From assembly GCF_019175385.1 (NCBI RefSeq), contig NC_083341.1:93832321-93896320 (forward strand): a stretch of DNA of 64,000 bases. The letters are read 5' to 3'. This document shows positions 48,844 through 60,488 of the stretch, piece after piece (the stretch's first letter is position 1; the number at the start of each line of letters is the position of its first letter). A model generated the notes under the pieces. It made no database searches. It worked only from the letters and a program-made list of their open reading frames with translations, and was not told where the DNA came from. This stretch comes from Lycium barbarum (Eukaryota > Streptophyta > Magnoliopsida > Solanales > Solanaceae). A program made the translations under genes and the position numbers.

Positions 48844-51800
48844 TGTTATATCCCGTATTTTTGAACCTCGGAGCATCTGCTGGGGTGGGGCCCACATACC
48901 GAGATTTTTTTTGGAACATCTGAAAAGTCATATGAATCACATATGTAAAGTTAAACACAACTCATGAAGTACCTTTGGACCAAATCAAAGTGGAAACCCT
49001 CCAAACGAATATTTTTAAGAAAACGTTTTCGGGTGACCTGACTTTGGGGGGCAAAAACTGTATTGTAAGTTTGGAATTTCGAAAATACCTTGAAATAGAA
49101 GTTGTAGATAATTGAATTAGCTTTCCATCCATAGGTCGTGCGTTCCCAGGTGACGTCGGTACAAGGAGATATGAACGTTTTAAGGTCGAAAGGTCAGTGG
49201 GCTAGGCCCAACTCGGGACCAACCGAGTTGGCCCAAAAAAAATGAAAAAACAATTCAGGCCCAAGTGAGGAGCCATTCGGCCATGGTCCATAAAAAGGAT
49301 CCAAGCCCATGGAATTAAGTCATGTGGTCAATGAATAAAAGACCACTTAATCATCCAAATTCCATAGAACTTTCAAGAGAAAGAATAGGAGGAAAAACAA
49401 GAGAAAAACAAGAACAAAAAGAGGGCATTTCGGGTTTGGCCATAGAAAAATCACCCCTCAAAATCTTGCCTCTAAAATTATTTTCTTGTTGAATTCCTAC
49501 TAAATTAAGTGTCCTCTACAACTTTGTGTAATTGTTTTGGAAGAAGGAGCACTTATTTCTTCAAGTTGACAACTTGTTCAAGTGAAGAAGTTTGTAGAAA
49601 AAGGTAAGAATCAATTCCTTTTTCTTATGTTATGAAGGTTTGTTTATGTTGTGGTATGTGGAAATGAGTAGAAATTATGGAAATAAGGAAGTTTGCAAAG
49701 TGGGTATGTATATATATATGTAGCCATGGGTGTATATATGTTCTATACATATATGAGTTGAATTTTATGTTGCATTCTAGTTGTGGTTATGATGGAAATT
49801 ATATTGGGAATGAAAGTTGAATGAATTTTGGTTGAAGTTGGAATGTAGATGATTATGTCACTTTAGAATAATTTTGTGATATTATGGAAATGAAGTTGTT
49901 AAGATGTGAATTATGATTATGGTTGATGAATTTGGAAGTTGGAAACTTGTTATGAAGTTGTATGCCAAAGATTTGATGTTTTGCATAAGTTATGATTTTG
50001 GCGGAAGATTGTATATCATGTATATCGAGTGTATATCTTAAGAAAAACGATATGAAATGTTTCTAAAACTATATGGTGATGATCATGATGGTTGTTGAAT
50101 ATGAAATTATTGATCTTAGTTGAAAGTTGGGTTGAATTGAAGATTATGTCAACTTGTGAGAAAAATGACTAGTTGAAGGATATTTGTGTTTTTAATGTTC
50201 ATTGTTGATATTGTTGTTGTCGTTTGGGTTGTTGTTGATGATTTATAGCCGAGTTGAATTCTCGGGGTGTCATATGTATAGGGGAAGTGCTGCCGAAATT
50301 TCGGTAGCCAAATATGTTTAAAGTTGAAATAATGGCATTAAACTTGACCAATTGCTAAACTTGACCAATTGCAGTTTTTCGACGAAACGGGAAGTGAGTT
50401 TGGAAAGGCTTAAGGAGCGTGAAAGGTATGTAAAGCAACCCCAATTCTTCCCTTGGCATGCCCCTAGTGTGTTAGGGTCGGATCCGGGCCTCGAAGGACC
50501 TCTTGGCCCTCGGAATCCGCAAGACAAAATTTCAGTTTTTCCTTCAGTAGAATTGAACCATTTTGATACGCTTTTTTTTCTGAAATTATGCAATTTTGCT
50601 CTAAATTATTCAGAAAGTCATAGAATGTTTGTATAACCTTTTTAGGTGATACTATATGCTTAGAGGGCACAATTTGAGCCCGCCGCCTTGTTTGTCCCAA
50701 GGCGGGCCCGCTATTTACGGTTTTGCCCCTAATGTGTTAAAGCTTCCTTTTTAAGCGATTTTTGAAAGAAATGTTTTAATTACCCTACTAATCGCTTAAC
50801 GAATATTATTTTAAATATTCTGTTAAATATTATAAATTATTTTGACACTCGGAATGACTTCGGGAAAGTTATACTTCTGTAATTTATTATGATATCCGAA
50901 ATACATTTATTATGATTCTGTCCGACCCCATTGGATTTGTTTGTCGTTGATACGCTTCATCGAGTCTTTGAAAACATTTATTATATTTTTAAATTGCATT
51001 AGTCTCTCACTACTCCATTCGTGGATGTCCCAATGTTTCCCACACTGAGCCCGGGCCAGGATATGTTGTCAAGCGTAATTCTCTGCATTGTTCGCCGCGC
51101 CCCGATGTGAGGGGGCAGGTATACGCGTACATGGGTCTGTGGAGTATGATGTGCCATGTCCGCCTATTCTGATCTGATCTGTTATGGCCATTCTGATATG
51201 ACATTTTATGATACGGGGCCACGCCCCCTTTTCTGATTCCTCTGTATTGTGGCACCAGTGTCGGGAGGGTGACCACGTTCTGTCTGCCGAGTCCCGTGGC
51301 AGGGATCGGATATGATATGACATATGTTTCTGTACACATTCTGTCTGATTTGGAAATATGCATTTGACACTCTGGATTTTGTACCCATTTTCTGTAATCA
51401 TTATGATTTGACTTCTGTGATTCCGCTTTACATATTCAGTACATATTTCGTACTGACTCCCTTTCTTCGGGGGCTGCGTTTTCATGCCGCGCAGGTACGG
51501 ACGACAGGTTTGCTGATCCGCACGTTTAGGATCCCATTTCTGCTATTTTGGGGCGCTCTCTTCTACAGAGCCCATCTTTTGGTACAGTCTGTCACTGCTA
51601 TCTGGATATGTACTTTGTTCAGGGTATGACGGGGCCCTGTCCCGTCTTATGATTATGATATGTTCTGTAGAGGTCTGTGGATACATCTGTGTGGGTTCTG
51701 TACATATGTTTGGGATGTTTTGTTTTATGATAGCCTTATCGGGTTCTGTGTGCCAAGTCTGCTCTTCGGCTAAATTCTGTAGCATCCACTAATGTTATTA

Positions 51801-51898
51801 TTATATTATTATTCTGATAATATGCTAATTTGGGTATCGGGTACGTATAGGTGCTCAGCTAGGGCACTGGTCGCGGCCCACGGGGTTGGGTCGTGACA
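48844..51898 (+). mobile_element. Solo LTR H (3.06 kb) inside E unit 2
   Basis: TGTTATATCCCGTATTTTT...GGTCGTGACA with perfect TSD CAATA (48839-48843 and 51899-51903); unit 1 shows the empty site (CACAATATGGC). Ends match G, but much of the body differs, so it is a separate subfamily. Donor-like AAAAAG/GTAAGA at 49604; AAGTGCTGCCGAAATTTCGG near 50286; AAAG/GTATGTAAAGC at 50426; GC modules 51036-51300; hairpins 51437-51473; GCAG/GTAC after 51494. Open frames such as 50352-50636 and 51069-51485 carry no domain. Confidence 0.93.
51437..51473 (+). other. Paired-hairpin module, solo LTR H
   Basis: CAGTAC-ATATTTC-GTACTG then CTCCC-TTTCTTC-GGGGGC, a G:T-tolerant version of the CCCCC/GGGGG stem. Confidence 0.65.
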
Positions 51899-51903
51899 CA
51901 ATA

Positions 51904-52085
51904 TGGCCACACACGACCAAAAGCATTAAAAGTAAAGCATTGCATTGCATACCTGGGGGCAATGGCGTCTTATCTTGAACCTTTTCTGGGAGTGGAGATA
52001 AATGCGTATATTTGGTCTTCGTACCCTGTTTCACTTCCCAATGCATCTCTTCTACTTCCGCGTTCTTTCCAAATATCTTCATCAA
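51904..52085 (-). pseudogene. Integrase tail remnant, E unit 2
   Basis: Counterpart of 36400-36522: minus strand MMKIFGKNAEVEEMHWEAKQ-like sequence (Val replaces Ala) then YTHLSPLPEKVQDKTPLPP. Only the end of the chromodomain-like tail. Confidence 0.7.
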
Positions 52086-55000
52086 GCTTACATCAGTTCT
52101 TCCTTCACTACTTCAAAACCATTTGAGAGGGCAGCAAGAAATTCTCATGAAATCCTTCAATAATCTTCCCAAATCTTTTCGAAATGAAATTTTCGCACTC
52201 CAATGATTTAATAACCTATCATTCTTGCAAGCTTTATGTGACCACCGATACATATCAATTCTAAGCCATCTTACAGGTCTTTTCATCTTTCTTAAAGGCT
52301 TAACGTACGTGTCCTTAACGTACCTTGGGAAGTTAGAAAACGATCTCTATTCGCTTATTTATTCCAAAATGGAGGTTTACTAGAATGACATGTGTTTCCC
52401 AAATCTCTCGTAATGTATCGATCTCCAGACACTAGTAGAGAACCAAGCATTTGACAAATTTCCATAGATAGCTTATATGATTCTTTACAATTGCCACGCC
52501 TATTTTAGCTCTAGATTCATCCTCATTCTTAACTAGTACCACGAAATTGTTTTACACAAGTTTACTCCTTATTTCCTTCTTTATCCGCACTGCTCGCTTC
52601 CAGTTTCTCACCTAAATCTATCTTAATGCATTTACTTCGCTATGCGGCCTTAATTTCTTCGTGTTTGAGTACTCTAAGCTTGAAATTCTCGTATCACCCA
52701 TACATTCCCTCTTCTACACGATCATACATATTTGTTCCTTTTCATTGTAGATCGCTACAGTCGGGTATTCACATGTTTCCAAGTAGTTCATTTCCATTTC
52801 AATCCTCTCCTATTGTTAGCCTCGCATCTTTCGGTTAGCAAAGGCATTACTAAATTCTGAGTCAAGCACTCTACCTTTAAGACTTTCCCTGTACAATGCT
52901 TCCTAACTTGTTATGCGACATTGGAACTTCGCATCCATGTAACTTGCTTACGGTGGCTATTTCACTTGACTTCCTGTCTCAGTCCATCATTCACTGCCCC
53001 CCCCCCCCCCTCCCTAATCCAAATCTTACTCTCATCGCCAGTATCTCCTTAGTATAAAATCGTTCGCATCAGCCTTTATTATATGGAAATACCGTTTTAT
53101 TCTTGTCTACCTTATGCTTGAGCCGAAGCCGCAATACTCATGTGATGTATCTTTTTGGGATTAATACTGCTCTTCCATCATATGCTCATCCTTTAACTCT
53201 ACCTCTTGATCTACCTTATTGTTGTACGACTGCCATGTTGGGTCCTCCACCCGTCTTCCCTTCCACGGTCCATATCTTGTATTATCTCATTCTTACGCCT
53301 CCAGCGGCCACGTTGCCTCGGAAAATCGAAGACTACATCTTTAATGGTCTCTTTTGGTTACCATTTTGTTGCCATGACTATCAAACCATGAGCGAGTTGC
53401 CTTTAGCTCTATGCTCCTTTCTCAACTCTAGTTAAGACCCCTAGATCATCTTGTGTATTAACCATTTCATCGATGTAGCTCATACCCGCTCTATACTTCC
53501 TATACCGCAATGTCCACAAACTCGCCCTATCTTGGCTCACCTTCCCATAATAATCACTCCCTGGGCCCTTACCGTGGAACTTACCGGGGGTGCAATTCCA
53601 TTTGTTACTGTCTCGAGATATATATGAATTCAGTCCATTGATCGTTCATAATCAAACATTGTTTATCCTTCCGTCTTACCTCTCATCCTTTCCTTAGATG
53701 ATTCCATCCACAGGACAATCGTTCTAAGCATATTTTAGAGTGCCATTGACTACCCCTCCTTTTTTTTTTGAACTGCAACTTAAGGCTCAACGCCAATCCT
53801 TTCATACTCTTCTCTGATCAGTTCACACCGCTATAGGAGTATTGTCCCCTGCCATCTCATCATTTTAATAACGGGGTAACGCATGGCCCTTTTTAAAATT
53901 CTTAGGAGAGATGTCGTGTAAACTCACCCCTCCTGCATAAATATCTTACTCCACACTTGGTTCCACATTCCTTGTCCTCATTTAATCAGTCACACCATTC
54001 CCACGGTAAGATTCAAAATTTCAATCACTCCATAGCACCTATTAACATTCCTACTTAATGTTAGGATATCCATAGGGTGTGGTTCTCTTCCACCCTCTGT
54101 TTATCGGGTTTCTACTCTAGTAGACCTTTCTTCTGTTTGCCTCATTTTTTCCCTTCCTTCTCTATTTCCAACACATCTCTCTTTCTTTTCTTGTTTTTTT
54201 CCACTACATGCATCACACATACCGGACATTCGTCATTTATCGTTCTTTTCTTTCGTTGATCAACCTTATTTTGGTTTTGCTTCCCTTCATGTCAGTAATA
54301 ACAACTTCTGTTATGTAACTGTTTGAGTAAATTCCTAGGTAAATAACCTAAACTACAACACAAGATACAACTGCGGTCATACTATCGACCAATTTCCAAG
54401 AAAGGAGCTTTTGTGAACACATCTCTTTTAATATCATTCCTCGAGGTCTCACTGAGGTCAATAAGGCTATCTTATAGTGGCATGAAGGTTTTCTCCCACT
54501 ATAATCATCAGGTAGAGCCTTACTTAATAATCTGATTCGGTGTTGCATGCATATATGTATGCATCAAGCTCATTTTATAATTCGATCTTCCAAAGCATAA
54601 AAGGGCTAACCAAATTCTTCTAGTTTACGACTTCTTCTGGAAAGCCTATCTCCTTAATTCTCCTTAGAATATAAAAATTCTTTCTATTTCAAGCACACCA
54701 TTCTCCCTTCCCATGTTCTTCATTCCATCCTAACCTATTTATCATTCCCTTAGTTTAATACATACTTGCTATGTTTACCCTACATTTTAGCTACTAGCTC
54801 CGTCCTTAATCACTCGTTGCTGGTCCTCTCTTCTTCTCACGGCAATTCTATCTACAGTTCCCATAATTTCGTTTAGATTCCTGGAAGACTTTCGGCAGAG
54901 TTTCCCTTGTAACCATAAAAATCCTCAACCTGCACATAGCCCAGAAAACACATCCCATGACTTACTAGGACAAGTAGCGAAACATATATAATATGCAACT

Positions 55001-55149
55001 CGGCAGCACAAAACTGTTTACCATAAAAGGATATAAGTAATAAAGCTTGTCTCATAAGTTGTACCTGCACATTCTTTCTAGAATTCCATTATATATTTTT
55101 CTTTTACACACTATGTCAATCAACTCCCTTTGGGGAGGTTTACTTACTC
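52086..55149 (-). other. ~3-kb non-coding filler of E unit 2
   Basis: Near-identical to 36523-39584, including the oligo-C run (52998-53010, shorter). Same lack of domains; open frames such as 53103-53435 have counterparts in unit 1 because the sequences are duplicates, not because they are conserved proteins. Confidence 0.6.
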
Positions 55150-56161
55150 ATAAATCATAATTCTGGCTATCACTGGGTCGCTGACATGCATAGACATCTC
55201 AAATTATTTGATTGGCTCAGATTTTCACCTCAACACAGTCAACAACATCAGGAGTAATATATGACAGCGTTGAACCCGAATTAATCGATGCATAAACATC
55301 ATGAGAGAATATGGATAGTATACCTGTAACTACATCCGGGGAGGACACAAGATCCTGACGCCAGGCTAAAGCATAAATACGGGGCTGGGTGCCACACGAA
55401 CTGGATGCACCCCCTCTGCTCCTACCGCGGCCTGCTGGAGTCTGGGGAGTCTGCCCTACGGGGCGCACAGATGAAGAAGAACCGGCTACTAATCCTGTGG
55501 GCTGAACCCCACCTCTACCGTGCCTCGAGGGACAATAACGCATCACGTGCCCAGTCTGTCCACGAACATAACAAACATCTGAACCTTGGCGACACATGCC
55601 GGAATGTAACTTTCTGCACTGGCTACATAGTTGAACCGGTGGTCTCCTCTGACTAGGATCACTTCTGTTTTGGGAACTAAGAACTCTAAAACTCTGGACT
55701 GGCCCCATGTAAGCAGATCTATTGGCCCTGGGTCTAGGAAACTGTGGTGGCGCACTAGCTGTTGAACGAGCTGAGTGCCTAGAGAATTGCTGCCTCGGGG
55801 CGCCTCTTGACTCATGATCAAACCCTAACGACCTGACCCTCTTCCTCCAACTGTTGTTACCGTGGCCCACATCCTGCCGCTGAGCTTGCACGACTTTTAA
55901 CTGGGTCAGCAAAAGAATGGTCTATCTCATCTCCTGGCCCGAGGCATCTTATGGAGGAACTGGGGGTATTGGGGCCAAGGTTGAGACTCCCCTTTGATCC
56001 ACTAAAGTGGGCGAAGTTTGGGAAGACCGAAATGGGGCCTTACTCTGGGGTTCGCTCTCTTCTATATCCATAGACGGCTCCCATTCAATCCCCTCTCCAA
56101 CCACTATCTTGCCTTTCTGTGCTGCTGTAGCTTTTCCTTTCATCAACTTTGCTGAAAACAT
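55150..56161 (-). pseudogene. Capsid-less gag and protease start, E unit 2
   Basis: ATG at 56159-56161: MFSAKLMKGKATAAQKGK, acidic/Pro-rich spacer to VSTLAPIPPVPP; a stop and shift near 55920-55949; then MLTQLKVVQAQRQDVGHG joins directly the post-capsid basic region (WRKRVRSLGFDHESRG), the zinc knuckle CYVRGQTGHVMRYC (Cys to Arg) and protease start SINSGSTLSYITPDVV, with Asn at the catalytic Asp position. The C-terminal part is one open frame of 231 residues (55217-55912). Capsid is absent exactly as in unit 1, so the deletion came before the tandem duplication. Confidence 0.85.
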
Positions 56162-56358
56162 AACGCACGGTTAGGAAAAAGGAAATTATTATATTATAGC
56201 TCTTTCGCACGATTTATGAAGAAGAAAGACGGTCATCATTCCTAAATGTACCGCAGCCTCCTGTTTATAAGTCTGGCGTGCTTCACACCCATAAACAAGA
56301 CTCTACAGGACACGGCTCGTAGACACACCCTAGGACGGAACTGCTCTAATACCATTTT
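56162..56358 (-). other. Leader and primer-binding site of E unit 2
   Basis: About 180 bp of leader. PBS is the complement of GCTCTAATACCA (56343-56354), one transition from the iMet type, 4 bp from LTR3. Confidence 0.85.
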
Positions 56359-58027
56359 TGTCACGACCCAACTAGGGGCCATGACGGGTGCCCGGAGCTA
56401 CCCTACCGAGCACCACCCATCATACTTGCCATCAAACTCTTCCTAAATATGCATTACTCTCATCACGGAGCTTTTCATAATACAATCATTATCATTTCCA
56501 AAATGCATCTGCTTTTGTGCACATAAGCATGCGAGGCTATCAAAAATGATATACGAATATACATCGTAGTAATCATAAGACATCTACTACCCACACATAA
56601 GTCTCTACGAGCCTTTACAAGAATACGGAGACATAAGGACTGGACACGACCCCGCCATGCCCCAAACATGTACACAAAAGAATACACTAATAGGTTGCAC
56701 CTCCGGAGTAGTGGGGTGCTCCTGTACAACTACTGATTTAGCTCCTAAGCGTCTGCACCGTGTCACTTTCTACATGTGGGCATGAGCACAGCGTCCATAA
56801 AGAAAAGGACGTCAGTACGAACAATGTACTAAGTATATAAGGCATATATGGTGAAATAATAAGGAAATATAGAAAGCATGAGAAGAAAAGATAACTGTAA
56901 CTGCTTGCCTCTTGAGGCGGAATCATGCATGCTCACTTTTACCTTTAAACCCAAATTATAACACATATATACAGATATGAGTAAGTTGTCTGAGTCATAT
57001 GTCATCACTAGCCCGCGTCTGGGATAGTCATCTCACGCCGCCCAGTAGTGGTGCTGCCCGTTCCATATAGGCACGATGTAATCATCTATAAGCCGTCTGC
57101 CTTAGCGGTACTGCCCGACCATATAGGCGCGGTGTAATCTTACATATACATAAGACAATGCATGCATGGGAGCTCAAATAAAAGCTATCAATCTATCGGA
57201 GTGACGTAAGGTCGGGAACCTCCGACTATGCTATGGAATAATCATGATCATCATGTCTCACCTTGAAGGAACTAAAAACATGAGGTGAGACTAACAACAA
57301 GAAGCAACTTTCATGAAAACATAAAAATAAGAATATCGAACTCATCATAGCATCATTATCATCATCATTATCATGGAACATATCTCATCTCTATTTCATA
57401 AAAAGCTCTTAAAAATCATTAACTTTCTTCTTTTCGAGTGTAAGAAGATTATGGAAATATAGAGAAGAAATCAGAATATAAGGGTCATGCCTTTGACAGA
57501 AGAGGACTAGGCTCATATACCTGTGCGTCTCCTTAATGACTAGACGCTTTCCTTTCAATCTCACGATTCTACATTCAAGAGGATTCGTACTTAAATTAGA
57601 TTATTAGAAACATGCTTGATTTAAGCTAAAGCGATTAAAAAGGCTAATGAAAATCGAGCAGCATCTCCTTTGTTTCGAAAACTTTCTCCTTATAATAAAA
57701 CATCTCCCAAACATCATAGCAACTCCCATACTATCATAATCAATAGATTTTGTTTTTCAAGTTAAACATTGCTTACTTCTCAAATTTACCTTCAGGGTCA
57801 TCCATAACCATAACTACATTGCAACACCATATTCATTCTTCATATAATACTTCCTCAACATCATTAGCATCATTCATAACAAGATTATACTCATCTTAGA
57901 CTAGAATTAGGACTCAAGTCAAGTTAGTATTCAAGAGTGTCCTTAAATCCATATTTGAGCTTCATACTCTTCTTCCTTCCTTCATTCAAGTTACTTAACA
58001 ACCAAATACTCTTAATAACTTGAAATG

Positions 58028-59002
58028 AATGTAAAAATCACCTTTAACCATATAAAAATGATCTTTGTATGAACATTCTTCACTTGAGAGAAACCCCAAC
58101 TTCAATTCCAAAGAAAATCTTGCCTTCTACAAACCCTAATAAGCTTGTCTACACATAATTCTCTTGAGTTTTGGTGTTTGATCTTTGATTTCTCTTGGAT
58201 TTATGTTGGTATGATATAGAGAGAGTTCTAGAGGTTTTGAGAAAGTTGGAGAAGATGAAAAATGGTCTAAATGAACTTGAGGCCTCTTTTTATAACATTT
58301 AAAAATTGTCCTGTCGATGTTATACGGACACATATACGATCCGTATATATGACCGTATAATGCTTCCAGTTGATGGCCCCTCTCTGGAGAGGTTATACAG
58401 TCCAATATACGGACCGTATAATTTATACGGGCTGTATAATTCCCCCTTTTTCGGAACTAAGCTCGTTGATTCGTTTAATCTCCAATCCTTACGGAACCTT
58501 CTTAACACTTGTTTAAATGTAAAAATCACCTTTAACCATATAAAAATGATCTTTGTATGAACATTCTTCACTTGAGAGAAACCCCAACTTCAATTCCAAA
58601 GAAAATCTTGCCTTCTACAAACCCTAATAAGCTTGTCTACACATAATTCTCTTGAGTTTTGGTGTTTGATCTTTGATTTATGTTGGTATGATATAGAGAG
58701 AGTTCTAGGTTTTGAGAAAGTTGGAGAAGATGAAAAATGGTCTAAATGAACTTGGGGCCTCTTTTTATAACATTTAAAAATCTGCATGTCGATGTTATAC
58801 GGACACATATACGGTCCGTATATATGACCGTATAATGCTTCCAGTTGATGGCCCCTCTCTGGAGAGGTTATACGGTCCAATATACGGACCGTATAATTTA
58901 TACGGGCCGTATATATGGCTGTATAATTCCCCCTTTTTCGGAACTAAGCTCGTTGATTCGTTTAATCTTCAATCCTTATGGAACCTTCTTAACACTTGTT
59001 TA
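58028..59002. repeat. ~488-bp direct tandem duplication in E LTR3
   Basis: AATGTAAAAATCACCTTTAA starts at 58028 and again at 58516. Each copy holds the leader, donor-like site, TATA-like element and palindrome cluster, and ends CTTCTTAACACTTGTTTA. LTR1 and LTR2 have one copy. Copies differ by small indels (e.g. the second lacks TTCTCTTGGA near 58676). Confidence 0.9.
58319..58926. promoter_or_regulatory. Two copies of the palindrome cluster, E LTR3
   Basis: Clusters at 58319-58440 and 58796-58926, each upstream (minus strand) of its own TATA-like element. ATATACGGACCGTATAA is perfect in both. Confidence 0.6.
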
Positions 59003-59278
59003 ACACTTCATTAACAATCCAAGGAACCTTATGACTCATCCTGAAGACCTTACTAACTAACCGTTAGCTCGATAACTATAAAATCTTTCTCAAACACAAC
59101 TTATACTTCACTTCCTTCGATGAACTTAGTTTCACCAACCCATATAACTTAAAAATCTTATCGTATATACTTTAAAGTTGCCAAATACCCTTCTTGTAGT
59201 CATCATAGCTTCATGTTTGCCTTAAGCTCGCGTTAGTCCATTTACGACACAACGACATGAAATTTCTGTGGTGTAACA

Positions 59279-59960
59279 ATTGGGACCAGTTCTTGCCCTT
59301 AACGGAGTTAATTGTACAACAATAGCTACCATTCGAGTATTGATATGGCCTCGTTCGAGGTTTTGCATGGTCGGAGGTTCCGTTCTCCTATTGGGTGGTT
59401 TGATGCTTTTGAAGTTTGCTCGTGGGGCACAGATTTGTTGAGAAAGTTCATGGATTGGGTAAAGCTTATCCAGGAAAAGCTTCTAGCAGCCCAGAGTTGA
59501 CAGAAGATGTATTCGGACCAGATGGTTCGGGACTTAGAGTTTATGGTGGGCGAGCAGGTGCTTCTTAAGACCTCATCCATGAAGGGTGTTATGCGATTTG
59601 GGAAAAGGGGTAAGTTGTGCCTGAGGTACCTTGGTCGATTTGAGGTTCTCTGTTGAGTCGGAGATGTTTCTTATGAGTTGGCTTTACCACCAAGCCTGTT
59701 AGGTGTTCATTCGGTTTTCCATGTGTCCATGCTGAAGAAGTATCATTCCGATGGTTCTTATATAGTTCGTTGGGATTTTATTTTTCTTGATGAGAGTCTG
59801 TCTTTTGAGGAGGAACCTATAGCGATTCTGGATAGGCAGGTTAGGAAGCTAAGGTCGAAAATAGATTGCTTCGGCCAAGATTCAGTGGAAGCATCATCCC
59901 GTTAAGGAGGGAACTTGGGAGACCGAGTCTGATATCCGCAAGAGATATCCCCAGTTATTT
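59279..59960 (+). pseudogene. Integrase C-terminal part of element C (piece 5)
   Basis: It resumes after the E insertion: TEFAYNNSYHSSI appears here with one frame change, then [37 protein letters not shown] and chromodomain-like [17 protein letters not shown], then (other frame) IQWKHHPVKEGTWETESDI and YPQLF. Stops at 59498, 59654 and 59878-59905. Same Tekay/Del-type C-terminus as A and B. Confidence 0.9.
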
Positions 59961-60033
59961 GCTAATTCAGGTACTTTTCCCCATTTCTACTCCTTGTCAC
60001 TCGAGGATGAGCGATTGTTTAATTGGTATCTAA
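59961..60033 (+). other. Pol end and decayed polypurine tract of element C
   Basis: From the pol end to LTR start TGTAATGACTCG. No clean purine run remains (GATTGTTTAATTGGTATCTAA), consistent with great age. Confidence 0.5.
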
Positions 60034-60488
60034 TGTAATGACTCGATTGGTCGTTATAGTGCTAATGACCCTTTTACCCCTGTTGACCCTTTCTCAAGGT
60101 TATCAGGCGGGTTTGGTGTGACTTTTAGAGGTTTGAGCATTAAAAGTGGAATTCGTTTGACCCAACGTTGACTTTCGAGTAAACAGACCTTTCTCAAAAT
60201 TCCATCTATATCGAGAGTGTCGAATAGTCATTTAATATTTGCTAGTGTGTTCGGTTCGGTTCCCAATGCAGTTGGGAGCATTTTGGAACTTAGGTTGCGA
60301 ACTTGGCTTTAGGCCATTGGGGGTTGACTTGGTCAATTAGACCTCAGTTGGAAATCTGAGGCAACGGGTGAGTTCGTAGCGCGTTTTTATATATCTTTGC
60401 ATGTTATTTTGTATCTGTGGGGCCTCAGGTGATAGTTGAATTTTGAGTTGAGATTGGTCAAAACCAGAACTTTCTGATATCTGGTGTA

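Larger units (their letters stand above)
33757..59278 (-). mobile_element. Element E: tandem LTR-internal-LTR-internal-LTR array of a non-autonomous gypsy derivative
   Basis: Three LTRs (33757-36192, 43354-48683, 56359-59278) separate two copies of the same internal region. The whole 25.5 kb is bounded by a single perfect TSD, ATTGG (33752-33756 and 59279-59283), in the C integrase, which reads GHW-DQF across it. Without later insertions the two internal units are about 4.6 kb each. gag relates to that of B but lacks capsid; RT, RNase H and most of integrase are missing, so movement needed proteins from another element. Solo LTRs F, G and H are each in only one unit. Confidence 0.92.
56359..59278 (-). 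repeat. LTR3 (outer 5' LTR) of element E, with duplicated promoter region
   Basis: Plus strand TGTCACGACC...GGTGTAACA. It is 2920 bp against 2436 bp for LTR1; the excess is a tandem duplication of about 488 bp. Hairpins 56793-56830; modules 57011-57145; TATA-like elements complement of 58286-58295 and 58761-58770; palindrome clusters 58319-58440 and 58796-58926. Confidence 0.92.

Noticed and set aside
50352..50636. 94-residue frame in solo LTR H
   Set aside because: Overlaps a frame of similar length on the other strand (50318-50593); spans the donor-like site; no domain; not present in related LTRs I and G.
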